Below are positions 28,955 through 41,688 of a DNA stretch of 64,000 bases, one piece after another. The translations under genes and the position numbers were made by a program. This DNA comes from Tetrahymena thermophila SB210 (taxonomy: Eukaryota > Ciliophora > Oligohymenophorea > Hymenostomatida > Tetrahymenidae), in the NCBI RefSeq assembly GCF_000189635.1, contig NW_002476355.1:62001-126000 (forward strand). The letters run 5' to 3'. Position 1 is the stretch's first letter. Each line of letters begins with the position of its first letter. Below the pieces are notes generated by a model. The model was not told the origin of the DNA. It made no database searches and saw only the letters and a program-made list of their open reading frames with translations.

Positions 28955-29300
28955 AACACATTAATTAATAATTAAATAATTAAATATAAATTAGATAATT
29001 TACAATTTTTAAATACAATTTTTAATTTTTGGTTCATGATAATGAAAATTTTCGATTTTACTTATTATTGTCTTTTGCATACTGTTTGTAGTAATAAAGT
29101 ATTTATTATTTTAATATGTAATTTAAAACTATGATTTAAATATTGATCACTTTTCAATAACAAATTGAAATTGAGGTTGAAGGAATGAATAAAAATAACA
29201 AAATTCAATTCAGTTTATAAGAAATTTTGTTTAAGTTTTTTATATTCAATATTTTAGTTAAGAAAATTAAAAGCAAAGTAGAATAATTAACTAGATAGAG
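28955..29300. other. Intergenic spacer with short upstream reading frame
   Basis: About 350 bp between the PG-repeat gene and the channel gene. It contains a 39-codon frame from ATG 29185 to a TGA at 29302-29304 that overlaps the proposed channel start (ATGA overlap). The encoded peptide is not distinctive, so this may be an upstream frame in the leader, an unrecognised first exon, or chance. Confidence 0.4.
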
Positions 29301-32300
29301 ATGATTGATAAGAAAAAAGTAGGCAAAGATATAGATAATAAATGTATTAATTATGAATTTCCATACTAAATTGATTAAAATAGAGATGATACCTCTGATT
29401 TAAATGGTGCTAACTCAACATAAAGTATTATATAAGATTTATTAAATATATTTTAAAATATATTTTATATTTTTAAGTTTTGCTTGTTCAATTATAAGTT
29501 AGATTGTTTTTTCAGTTTATTATTGATGAACTTGTTATTTATCAATTTTATGTAAAAGGGCATTTTTTAAAACAAAATGAGGATAGTAAGGAGATTTCTT
29601 TCAGCAATATTACCAATAACATATTTAATGCGTTGGATAAGAATAGTGATTTGAGCTATTTTTCTAACTAAGATGGAGCATATAAAAGGAGAAAACTTTT
29701 TGAATTAGAAGAATAAGAAATTGGTTCTACTTTTAGAAACATCAATAAGAGGAAAGATTATTATTAAGAAAATTTAGAATACAATGAATACGAAGAAAAT
29801 ATATATAGAAAGTAAACTACATAAAAATAATTATCATAAAACTATAGTAAAGGTGAGGAGTTTCTTCATTTATCTTGATTAGATGCTCAAAAGAATCAAA
29901 TAAACTTATATTAGAAACTTATTATTATTATTCACCATTTCAAGTTAAATAACACAATTTATTTTTTTCTAAATAGAACTAAACTCAAACCCTTTCAACT
30001 TTTCCGATAAGATTTCAGAGATATTAAATTCAGAAGATCTTAATATGAAAATCCATAAAAAAGAAAGCGATAACTCCAAAAAGCATCCGTCGATTGAGCT
30101 TTAATGTTCTCCAAGCATAAAAGCTATGTGCTATGAAAATATAAAAAGAGCTTAAAAAACTCAAAAAGGCAAAAATTATTGCAATGACTCAGATTCTGAA
30201 GATGAGTGTGAAAGTTAAAAAAATAATTAAAATAAGTAAATTGATATATATTTATTTAAACTATTTTTAACATTTGATATATATATTTATTTAAACTATT
30301 TTTAACATTTGATATATATTTATTTAAACTATTTTTAACATTAACATACGCTTACTTATTTAACAAAGATAAAGTGATGATGATAATTCTTCTTAGAACA
30401 CAGATAAAAAAACTTAAAAAAATTCAATATTTGAATAATCCCATTTCAATGAAGATATGATTATCGAGCTAAATGTAAGATTATTTATTTACGTAGAAAA
30501 TAATTTTTTTACTTCAATTACTTAAAAATTTGACAAAATTATTGATAATTAATTATGAAAATATATATTTAATCTAATGGTTAATTTTTTAAAATATTTT
30601 GATATAATTGTTAACTATTTTTTGTATGAATTAATCGCTCATTTTTAAGAATATTTTTTTATTGATAAAAGAAAGCTTAGAAGAATTTGGATAAAAGAGA
30701 TTTTTCTAACGATTTTAAGTCTATTGCTAATAAACCCTCTCTAGAGGAAGATACAAAAAAGAAGCCAAATTTTTTAAATGTTTTATTTTATATTACAAGA
30801 TTTAAGAGGAAAATGAGATCGAAAATCAATTTTAAGTAGTTTTTATCATTAAAATATTGGCATTTTAAGCTGATAGACGATTTTTCTTATTATATTAAAA
30901 ATGAAGATTAATCTAATTAAGTTTCTATTGATAAAATCTTTTCTAAAATATAAACTTTTTCTCCTTCATCCTTTGTTGTCGTTATTTGGCATCTATTAGT
31001 CCTTGTTATTTTATTAATTTAGTTATTCTTTATTCCTATGAAAGCAGGATTCTAGCTTAAATTGAAATCTGGATTTTGGATGTATTTTTTAAGAATATTG
31101 CCTGCTGTTGTCTTTAGCATTGAAATTTTATTGAAGTTCAACACTGGTTATTATTAAGAAGGTTAAATTGTAATGAACCGTAAATAAATTATTAAATCTT
31201 ATTTAAAATGGAAATTTTGGATTGATTTGTCAGCCACAAGTAGTATCCTTGCCAATCAATCAATAGATAGCATGTGGTTAGATTTTATTTAATTTTTACA
31301 CATATAGTAAATGACAAATTTGATAGATTTTTTAGATGATCATTTCTAAATATCATAAAGATTTTAAACTCTCTTTGAGCTAATTAAGTTAGGATTGCTT
31401 GTCGTAGTTATAGCTCATTTTTGTGGTTGTGTTTTTCATTTAGTTGCATAAATTCAAATACAAGAAGGTGAGATGAATACATGGCTTTAAGTTAAAGGCT
31501 TATAAGATGAAGATTGGATTGTGCGATATGTTAACAGTCTTTACTGGGCTATTATAACTATGAATACTGTAGGATATGGAGATATCACCCCAAATACTAA
31601 TATTGAAAAAATTTTTGTCGTTTTTATTACAGTTATTTGCTGTGGAGTCTTTGGTTATGCTATTAATACTATAGGATCTATTGTGAGAGAAATAGCATTA
31701 AAAGAAGCAGCATTTAAGTATTTAAAAATTATTTTTTTTTATTTCATAAATTATTTTTGTTTAAAAATTTTTGAAATATTACTATAACCCCTCAATTTCA
31801 TGTAAATTGCTATTTTTAGTTAAAATTTATATTTCTTGAAAAAATTAACTAAATTTTTTTAGAAAATTTTTTTTGAAGATTCAAGGCTAATTAAATTAGA
31901 GGATTCAACATAATTAAATAATTTTTTTTGTAAAATATATTTAAAAAGATAAATAAAATTTGACATAAGCATGTACATGAGAAATAGGAATATAAGTAGA
32001 AATGTTTAACTAAAGGTATTCAAAATATTAGAATACTAAAACCAGTAAGAGTAAGAAGGATCACATAAAGCTTCTTAGATACTTGAAAAAGTACCTGAAA
32101 ACATTTAAAACGATGTTTTTATGGAATTTTATGGTAAAATACTTCATTCATGTAAGCTTTTTCGTTTTCATTTTACTGAAAAATTTATCAATGCATTATC
32201 ACTCAAAATGCGTGAGGAAAGTGTTGGGCCTGGAGAGTGTATATTTAAGCAAGGATAAAATGATTCAAAGATAATCTTTTTGCTCAAAGGAGAAGTAGAA

Positions 32301-34473
32301 TTTTATGTAACTTAGTAATTGGATGGAGAAAAAGAAAAAAAATTTATTCTCACAAAAATAGGAGTAAGATTAGATTTTTTTTTTTTTGGTAAATTAACTT
32401 ATAAATTTTATATCTAATTAAAGACAGGTAGCTTCTTTGGACATAGTGAATTTTTTACAAACTAATCAAGATAATTTTCATGTTAAGCTACTTCAAGTTG
32501 CAATTATGTTTCTCTGAATAATCAAGATATAGTTTCACTTCTAAAAGATTATTAGAATGATTATGTAACTAACTACATTTTTTTTGCTATATTTGGTCAT
32601 TAAAATTAGATTTGTTTAATTTTTTAATTCATTTAGAATTAATTTTTGCTAATTAAAAATATTTTTATTTAAGGAGAATTTCTGTAAGCTGAGAGATAAT
32701 TTACTATTATACGGAAACTAAATAGATTAAATGTGTCTGAGTTGCAATTAATTTACTCATTCAATATTAGATTGTCCCTTGATTCACTTATGCTTAGACC
32801 GTGAATTTTTGCTAAAGAAAAACAATTATAGTTTCTTTTAATAAAGAGAAAGTAATCACTAAAGAAAAAGGCTTAAGCTGAATAGTCTAAAAATAAAATA
32901 AGATATCAGATTTATTGTTCGTAAAATCAGGATAGAGATAGTTGCTGAACAAAGACCGGACTTTTTAGAGTATTTCGAAGATTGCATGAATGAGACTGAC
33001 CAAGAGTTTTTTTCTAAGACACCTATTATAAAACTGAGAATAGGCGGAGAATCACATGAAATTCTTCTTTCTGATGAATCAGAGGAGGAAGATGTTGATT
33101 TAGATCGAGACTTAGAAGAAGTTAAAAGTAACATAAACAATAATTTTGCGTTATAGATAGAACACATGAATAGTCTAAAATCAAATAGCTAGCAAAAGTA
33201 GCCTTAAAATAATAATTAAAATACATCAAATAATGCTAATCCTAGTATAAATACACCTTAAATTGCAAGAACTGTACAATTTTAACCTCAATAAGAAATA
33301 TAATATTTTTAAAAATAAATATCTTAGCATTAACATTCTCATTAACAAGGAACGATTTAATAAATGTAGTAATAATAATAGAGAAGGTTTAGCTCATAGA
33401 ATACCTATCAGAAATAATTATAGATTTATAGAGAATAAAGCTAACAACAAAATTCACATACTTATAGCTAAAAATCGCTCAGCAGTATGACAGATTTATA
33501 GCCTTAAACAGGATCAAATTTAAATTTAGGAGTACAGTAAGCTCCTTCAAATTAGACCACTCAAATTGTATCTAGCCCTAATCTAGCTCCTTAAAATATA
33601 ATATTCTACCTCAATAATGCCAATACAAACCTTTAAAATCTTTAAGAAAAAACAACTCCAAAAGAATAATAAAAGCAAAATAATTCAAATTTGCTAAATG
33701 TTGATGTAAATGATGTCTACCAACCAAGTTATGGTTCTCAAAAAAGCCGATCTTAAAATAAGAACACAAGTAAATTTATTTTAAATTAATTAAAAAAAAT
33801 TGAATTGAAAATCATAGATAGATTTTTAATTAATTAGCTAAATTCAATTTAAAATTATTTAATAAAAATCCATAAATGGAAGTAAATATTTAGAAAATAA
33901 TATTTTCAATTAATTTTAATTTTAAGATGCATAAATTAAATTAGAAATCTATTTAATTCAAATTGAAAATCAATAATAATAAATAAACTTTTTAAAAATA
34001 AAATAAAAGACTCAAAAGATATTGATGAAAGTAAATCTATTTATTCTTCTAAAAGTGGAGAAAAAGGAAAAGATATAGAAAAGTAAGACTCTTTTTTGTA
34101 GAAGTCTGCATAAGAAATTGTTAATAATAAAACTCATCATTACTATTAATTTTTTGGAGTGATGAACTTTGAGTCAAAAAAAGACTACGAATTTTATTTC
34201 CCTCATAATAACCTATCTAAAATTTTGGATAAAATCAAATAAAAAGCAGAAGTTAAATTATTAGGAACTATAAATGTAGCATTTAATTTTGGTAATTTGT
34301 AGATGAGAAAAGTTGCAAAAAATACTCCTAAACAAAAGTTGAACTATTCATTTACTAGAATTAAGTTTGATAATCCACAGTCAAGCCCTAACCTAACCCA
34401 AGAAGATTAATAAAACTCAAATCAGATTGGATAGCATAATTCACCTTCTAAATTTAGAAATATGATTAAATGA
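29301..34473 (+). CDS. Six-TM potassium channel with C-terminal cyclic-nucleotide-binding domain
   Basis: Predicted EAG/CNG/HCN-type K+ channel of about 1,300 residues. The N-terminal part (exons to about 30790) is charged and disordered. The membrane domain runs from about 30950 to 31715: S1 (FVVVIWHLLVLVILLIQLFF), S2-S3 around FWMYFLRILPAVVFSIEILL and WKFWIDLSATSS, a later helix LGLLVVVIAHFCGCVFHLVA, the pore YWAIITMNTVGYGDITP (filter TVGYG at about 31566) and S6 IFVVFITVICCGVFGYAI. The expected S4 is weak: I do not see a clear run of regularly spaced Arg/Lys. After the C-linker comes a cNBD (about 32200-32560: GPGECIFKQGQ, KIIFLLKGEVEFY, GSFFGHSEFF) that lacks the usual phosphate-binding Arg, as in EAG/ERG channels, so direct cAMP/cGMP gating is doubtful. 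A Gln/Asn-rich linker and a charged tail follow, ending at TGA 34471. About eight introns were placed. It should sit in the plasma or ciliary membrane. Confidence 0.9.
30242..30341 (+). repeat. Three-unit minisatellite in a channel-gene intron
   Basis: Three near-identical units of about 34-36 bp in direct tandem, each carrying TTATTTAAACTATTTTTAAC preceded by a short GATATATA run; the units differ mainly in the number of TA steps. The array lies wholly within the intron starting near 30237 of the channel gene. It looks like slippage or unequal exchange, with no sign of coding function. Confidence 0.9.
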
Positions 34474-35560
34474 ATCAAAATTAAAGAAATGTAAATGCTG
34501 ATATAAATAACATAAATTTTGTAAAATTTAATTTGTTAGTAAATTAAAATACTTCTATAAATTATAATATAGTTTGTTAACACTTAAAAAAAAATATATA
34601 TAAACTAAACTATTTTATTATCTAAAATATTAATTATGTATTAAACATTTTTTTGTAAATATTTTCTAATTATAATAAATTATAAAATTAGCACTTAAAT
34701 AATAAAAAAAGAACTTTAAATACTCTAAATCTTCATAAATATATTAAGAAATTTTATTTTAAGGCTAATAGAAAAATAATATCAAAAAAAGGAGTTTTAG
34801 GTTATGTTTTCAAAAATAAAAGAAAAAAATCTAACCTTTTATGGTAGTTTTTATTACTTTAATTTTCAGAATTAATAAAGTATTTATATTAGAAAATTTA
34901 TCATATAAAAATTAGAATAAATTTTTAATTCTTTAATATATTAAGAGGGAAGTCAATTTAATTTGTGAAGTTATCCTTTAAAATATTATAAAGATCAAAT
35001 GTAGTTCAAAAATTTGATCAACAATTATTTCAGAAAAAGATTAAAATTTACGAAATAAAGCTAATAAAAAGAGGAAAATTAAATAAAAATTATTAAGTTA
35101 TAATTAACTTTATTTTTTTTAATAAAAGATTAATAGCTACATTTACTTCTATATGTTAAATGTAAAATTTATTTTTTAAGAGTATCTTACTAGTTGATTC
35201 ATTCATTTTTTCTAACTATCTCTTCAAAAAATTATTCATAAAATCCATTTTCCTACGAGATATGATATGAGGATAAACAAACTACGGTTTGATGTTTGTT
35301 AGAATAGTTTAATAATTTAAATACATTTTAATAATTAATATATGGAACTATTGTAATCTATAAAGTATAATATAAAGTTTTTAATATATTTTTTAGCAAT
35401 CATGTAAATTATAGATTGAAAATTAATCTAGTTAGTTATCTTCACTTGATTTATTGAGATTTATTTAAAGGTGTAGTGTTTAAATAAGTAAGTTAATCAC
35501 TTTCCAATTTATTTCTAATATTTTTTATTTTTTTCAAAGAAGCTGACTTAATATGAGGTA
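34474..35560. other. Convergent intergenic region
   Basis: About 1.1 kb between two genes that end toward each other. Most is featureless A/T. The part at about 35200-35300 is less AT-biased, and on the minus strand it holds a short protein-like stretch (ENGFYEQFFEEIVRKNE then TGA at 35199-35201) that might be a last exon of the minus-strand gene ending at 35561. Confidence 0.5.
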
Positions 35561-37764
35561 TCATTTTAACTAACCCTTTAAGCTGTTTTTTATTTTACCT
35601 TGCAATATTTGTATGTATGTTTTTACACTCTCTTGATTATTCTTTTTTTTCAATAAATTTGTTATTTAGTAAATGAATTTTGCTACTTTAGTAGCTATGA
35701 GATACAGGTAATAACACAGGTGTAGAAAAGCTTGAAAAAATTTAAGGTAACTAAGGAGAAGGGTCTCTACTTTTGGCTCTTTATTAATTATCTTATGGAA
35801 TTTAGGAGCCATTATATATTGCATTTTCCTAAATTTGAAAGGTCTTTGGTTTAATAGGTGAAGATTGTAACGAATGCTATTAAGAAGTAGTCTGACTTTA
35901 CTCTTTAAGCTTTCCTTGGTCTTTTTGTTTTTCTTAAAAGTATTTGATTAAATTTGTTTATGCTCTGTCTAATTATGCAGGTATTTATGCACTTTTTTTA
36001 TAATTCAAAAAAGATTGCTCCTTTTCACTTTAAAAATATTTTTAATCTTCTTATTAATATTCATAACCATTATTCTAACAAACCACCTAGGGATTTCTTA
36101 TTTCCAGTTAACAGAGTTATTACATCAGTATAATATGATGATATTTAGACTATTCCCCAAATAAATTTACATTAAGGTCTTTAATATTTTCTATTTATTT
36201 TGAAGGAAACATACTGCTTGAAGCTTTAATTTCTCCATGTTAAAAATTTTTGGCATTTTATAAAAATTATCTTTTAATTTTTAACTCCAAATCCAAATTA
36301 ATTTTAAATTTTTATCTACTTTATTTTTTCATCAATTAGATCACTTTTTGAGATTTTAGTAGAGGGTTTTCTTGATTTAGTGCTAACTAAATATCGGCGG
36401 GTATTTTGTCTGATTTCCTTAAAGTTAATTAGGTATCCTCATTTTCATTTTTAGGTAGAAAATTATTCTCATTACTGTTTAATGATATTTTTTACACCTT
36501 TTTTCCTTCAAATATATTATGTTAATTTGTGCTATTCATAATATATTGGTTGCTGCTATTATTTTCTCTTGGAGATATCTGTATTTAATTAGAGCTAGTA
36601 TATCCTGTTCGATCTGTATGACACATATTATTACAGTCTAATTAATTATTTTACTCTTGCAGTTTTTAGAAGTTGAGCACATACTTTGAAAAAGAGCTAG
36701 CTTAAGAATTAGTATTAAAGCTAGAGTTCATTTTACCTTAATACTCTGAGCCTCTGTATTGAGCGTTATTCACTTAATAAAATTCATTTTGCAAGTTAAA
36801 TTGTGAATTATTCCGAGATTTACATGTGTGAGCTTGTTAATTTTGAATTTTATAATTTTATAGATTATTAAAAATTTTAGCATTTGAAACATATGGACTT
36901 TATTTAACTGAAGAAGTTTCATACAAGCTCGATCTATTTGATCTAGTTCCATCTCTGTTTTCAATCTCTGGTAGAAAAATAGACTCTTTATTTGGATACA
37001 AAGAATATAGTTAATCATGAATATTAACCTCTTTCTTTTTTTATTTTTAGTAAATTGAATAAAAATTAATTAATAAATAAATTAGAAAAATAAATTACAT
37101 TGCTTTGTTGCCTTTATATTAATTGATAATTTGCTTGAATAATACTATCTTTTATTCCAAGTTTAGATGGTCTTGAGTTTTAAACTGAGCTCATTCTATT
37201 CCTCATAGCTTACTTTGATTCCAAATAAAAATTATTTTCCTGGTTTCTTCTTTTTTGAGAAAATTAGCTATTTGGTCTTTAACTAGGAAAAAACTGACCA
37301 AAATCGTTTCCATCATATGAGTTTATTTTCCTTTATAATCTATTGTATGCCAAAGTATTATTAGGCGAGAAATCTTTCTGAATGATAGAATCAAAATTAT
37401 TCTTTAACGAAAGAGGTTTTTCATCTAAAGCTTATCTTTGTGATAAGCTTAACGACCTTTCTGATACATTATCTTCTAAAGGAAAATCACTAAAATAATA
37501 GCTAGTTAATTAACTAGATTAATATGAAGCTGGAGAACGTAGGTTATCTTAGCTACCATTTTAATATGATAAGTTTAGAGCACTCCTACTGGTGTTTTAA
37601 AGCTCTAATTCATTATCAATCTTTTTGCTGTCAATCTGTTAAATTAAATTTTTCATTTTTTCTTCTGAAGAACCTTTTGCTTAAATAACTTTTTATAAAC
37701 GCTAATTGTAATATTAGTTCTTCTCCTTGATTTACTTAGCAAACTCTTCAACTGATTTAAACAT
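35561..37764 (-). CDS. Disordered Ser/Asn/Gln-rich protein, unknown function
   Basis: I do not recognise this gene. The minus-strand frame starts at ATG 37764 (MFKSVEEFAKQIKEKNQYY) and is open through about four or five introns to a TGA at 35561-35563, about 600 residues. The first 50 or so residues are charged and look helical, possibly a short coiled coil (EEFAKQIKEKNQ...KMKNLIQQIDSKK). The rest is low-complexity Ser/Asn/Gln/Lys sequence with short proline motifs (RSPASYQSS, SRDPSPQLPQ, SSPIKPKTF) that resemble kinase target sites. No domain, signal peptide or TM helix is visible. The gene is tail-to-tail with the channel gene and just downstream of a cNBD gene on its own strand. The 3' end is uncertain: a last intron near 35600 could lead to exons reaching about 35199. 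Confidence 0.75.
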
Positions 37765-38116
37765 GTACAAATTATTCAAAAATATCTAAATTAATTTAAA
37801 AGTAAAAAATAAGTATTTTGTTTTAAAAATATAAAATTTTAGAAGTTGAAAAAATAAAATCATAAAAAATTGCATCAATAAATAAATAAATCTCATTTTT
37901 TTAAATGACAATATTTTTTAAATTATTAAGTAAAGTTTAAATTTATTAATACACAAATATGATTCTAATTTGAATATATATTTAAATATTGTCCAAAAAA
38001 TTACTAAAACTGGAAATTGGTGAAATGAAACTTAAAAAAGGAAAATTTTAAATAAAAAATATTTAAAATTTATTAAATATTTTTTAACTTTTATTAATTG
38101 AAGTTGATAGAATTAT
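37765..38116. other. Short intergenic spacer (minus-strand genes)
   Basis: About 350 bp of A/T-rich DNA between the start of the disordered-protein gene and the inferred end of the cNBD gene. No coding or structured signal seen. Its boundary with the cNBD gene depends on a tentative last exon. Confidence 0.45.
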
Positions 38117-40967
38117 TCAACCAAAATTAGATTGATTTATTAAATTAAAATTAATTTAGACAATAAAATGTTTGCTTTTCTGTTTATTTAAATTTTATTT
38201 ATTGTAAATTTTTTATAATTTTAAAAAAATGAATCAGTGTTTTTGTTTAAATTTTTAAATGATTAAATATTATTTACATGTTTATTAAGTTTGTATACTT
38301 CGACTTCTTATGATATTACTTCAGCCACGTTGGAATGATAAAAAATGAACTTAGATAAATTATTAGATTGCAAGTTATTTAATATATGATCTGCTAAATC
38401 TTCACAACCAATATGAGAATTAGTTCCTTAACTAGTAATTAAAATCTATCTTTGATGTTACTTTACATTCTTTTATTTGTTAGTATGATTGTATTTATCT
38501 ATAATTTTGTTACTGCTTGAAATGTTTTTCTTTTCATAAGAATTAGCTTCTCCCTCATTTTAAGTATTAGCAGACTAATCGCTTTAAATTAATCTTGAAA
38601 TTTAAATTTCACCTCTTTTTATAAAAAATATATTCTTTACTTCATCCCCTTGCGCAAAAAGAAGAGCCTTTTTCGGATAAACTTCTATTTTTATATCCAA
38701 AAGTATAGAAAGAAGGTTTGAATTTGGTATATTATTGAAAAAACTGTATGATTTTAAGAATCCTAATCTTTGTATTTTAATTTATTCATGGTATTGCCCT
38801 AGTATTTTATCAAATCCATTTTTAGTTAAAGTCATTAAATGTGTCTCCTCTTTGCAAACCATCGTGCCTGTCCTAATATTATTTAAACATTTTACAAAAT
38901 ATTTAAAAAAATAAATACAGTTATTAATATTTTGTACACTCATCCATTTTTACAAATAAAAATAATCAAAAGAGTTATTTATTTCCTTTATCAATAAAAT
39001 TTTGGTAGCAAAAGAAATCAAAATAAAACCAATAAATTGATCATAATTAAAAAATATTCAAAAATTATAAATAAAATTTTAAGATAATAACCAAAAAAAA
39101 TTATTTATTTATTCATTCATTTTTTAATTATTTTATTTTTTTTTTAGCCTTTATTCAATAATAATTAAATTTTAACATCTAAAATAAATAAATATATTTA
39201 ATTTACCTTCTTTATTTAGTCATTAGTGCTATTTCACCAAAGGCCTCTCCTGCAACAAATGTTTTGATCAAATTCATGTCATCGTATACTCTCTTTAAGT
39301 AATCAGATTCATCTTCTTCCTCTTCTTCTTGATCTGCGATATTGTTGGAAAAAGACTCACCATCACTATTGTTTAACTTATCCAAGTTTTATTTAATTAT
39401 TTTCCATTTGCTTTCTTTTTATTTTTCTGATTCAAAGATTTAAGATGAAATTCTGTTTAAACGGCTGTTTTATCTCTATAAATTGCTTGATTCTGTAATT
39501 GGTGTTTTGGATCCAACAGAATTATTTGAAGTAGATTTTTATAAACTTTAAGCTGATACCTCTACTCTTTTTAGTAAAATTTGTTTCATTCTAATTTTAA
39601 ATATAAAGTTGATTACTTTTTTTTCTAGTTTTTATCTTTTTCTTCTCTATTATCATCTTTAGTCAGTTTAGGAATCATCAAATAAACAGCTCCTTTTTAT
39701 TTAAAAATATATTTAAATTCTATAAAAACTCAAATAAATAACTACCCTTCAACACGATATAATAAGTATATCCAAAGTCACCTATTTTTATTAAAAAAAC
39801 AAATAGATAAAGATATTAAATTTGTTTATTGGTTTTATAATGATTTACATAAAAAATATTTTTTAAAAACTACATTAAAAAATAAATTTATTCTATTCAT
39901 CGTGATTTAATGTTATTATTCATTTATTTAGAAATTATATTTATTTAAGAATAAGTATTAAATCCATAAATAAGCATTCTGTTTTTATTAGGTTTTAAAT
40001 TTGAAGAAAGAAAACTAAAATACTTAATTATATTCAAATTAGCAAACTAATTGAGGTTTTATTTACTAAATTTAATGAGTAAATATTAAATTAGGATATG
40101 ATTTTTATGTGATTTAAAATAAAAAATAATTTACCAAAGTTGAATATTACTTAGTGCTTTGAAAATTTCTCATAACTGAATTCGTTCAATAAGATCTAAG
40201 TTATATTATGCTTATTGAGCAGATCTGGATTCTTTTAAAACAAAGGAAGATCTGAAATGGCTTTCTTTAAAAATGTTATGTCTTTTATTGTTTTATTCTT
40301 ATCCTTAAGGATCTAGATCACAATCTGTAAAATAAAGTAGAATAATTAAAATAAAATTTTAGTGATTATAAACATATTAATTAATATTTGAATTACTTCT
40401 TAATGCTCTGGATTATTAATATCAACTATGTTTATGTTTTGAACTTTTTATTGTCTTTCTCTTTTATTAACCATCTAATTTATGCTCTCCTTAGTTAGAT
40501 TCATGAAGTTTTAATCAACTTAATTTTTTTTTCTCTTCTAAATCAGTAAGCTTCTGTCTTATATGCCCTATAAATGTTCTTAAAGCTATTTTGATTCCTC
40601 TTAGCTTTATTTATTCTTTGCCACTAATGGTATTTCTTTCTAAAATGATTTCAATTAATTCATAAAAATAATGGTTTAAGTGTATTTTATAGGCTTTAAA
40701 ATTCATATTGAAGTAAATTAATTATAAATAATCTCATACTTTTTGTTTTATTTGCTCTAAGTTTTAATTGTCTTAGCTTTTTTATGTAGGAGATTCTTAA
40801 ACCTAGTTAGGTTTTTCATCATTAATTTTATTATTTTCATAATCATCATTTGTAATTTATTTTTTGCTAAATTATGATGTAGCATTTTTAAATGATTCAA
40901 AATAATTCTTTCTAGATGAAATAGGGCTAATAGAGTATTCGGTTCTTTCATTTTAAAGATTTTACAT
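38117..40967 (-). CDS. Twin cyclic-nucleotide-binding-domain protein B
   Basis: Predicted soluble protein of about 600 residues, paralogous to the gene at 21727-26118. It starts at ATG 40967 (MQNLQNERTEYSISP), with an in-frame TGA just upstream. The N-terminal 150 residues are disordered and charged. Domain 1: LPLFQKNPDLL, FNFGDFGYTYYIVLKGGAVY, an acidic insert (DQEEEEEDESD), then the phosphate-binding cassette GEAFGEIALMTKQRRTGTMVC, with the canonical Glu and Arg. Domain 2: FFNNIPNSNLLSILLDI, ALLFAQGDEVKNIFFIKRGE, a long Asn/Ser-rich insert, then a weak cassette around GTNSHIGCEDLADHIL. Domain 1 therefore looks competent to bind cAMP or cGMP, while domain 2 looks degenerate. About six introns were placed; one of 50 nt lies near 39590-39640. 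The last exon (ending ...INQSNFG at TGA 38117) is tentative. No effector domain is seen. It is shorter than its paralogue, lacking the long Ser/Gln-rich tail. Confidence 0.85.
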
Positions 40968-41688
40968 AACTGTTTTTGTAGATTTTCAAAATTTATAATG
41001 GAAACCTATTTAATCAATATTTTTTAATTCTACTTAGCTTTAATTGGTTATTTTTGTATAAACTACTTTTAATTACTGATTTTAAAGTCAATTAAAACTT
41101 TTAAAGACAATCATAATTTTTATGTATTTTACAAAAAGAAATTGCATCTCTACATAATTAATAAAAACTTTCTTTAGTTTTATTAACTAGCTAGTGTTAT
41201 TAAAGGGATTTAGCTAGCTAAACATCATTTAATTGAATAAAAATTTTTGCTAAATTAATTCTTTTTGCATTCTTATAAAATTAAAAATTTCATTCAATAA
41301 GAATTTAATATGATTTATTATTTTTAGTATTAAGCTATTTGTTTATTAGGCACACTATCAAAAATATTTTTATCAAATAAACAAAATTTAAAAATATGAA
41401 ATAACACTTTCCATTATTTTATTCTATGATAGGACCTTTTCTAAAATAAATGAAAAATAATTTAAAACAAAAAAAAATATTTAATAAAGATTATATATAG
41501 GATAAGAAACTAATGTGTCCTCAATTTTATTTTTATATTTATCAAAAATTGAACCTAAAATATCTAATTTATAAAAAAGGAAAAAGAACTTATAATTTTT
41601 GCTGCAATAGAACAGTATTATTACTATGCATACAATAATAAAAATATTTTTAATTTTAAAAATATTAAAGCATTTATTAAATTTAATA
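40968..41688. other. Intergenic spacer
   Basis: About 720 bp between the start of cNBD gene B and the end of the first helicase copy, both on the minus strand. It is A/T-rich with no coding signal seen. From about 41585 it is similar to sequence at 47781 onward, marking the left edge of the duplicated helicase unit. Confidence 0.6.

Noticed and set aside
30242-30341. CRISPR-like array
   Set aside because: Units are directly adjacent with no unique spacers, inside an intron of a eukaryotic gene.
31521-31787. A separate 88-residue pore protein starting at the Met before YVNSLYWAII
   Set aside because: The same frame runs upstream through S1-S5 using TAA/TAG as Gln; it is the middle of the channel gene.
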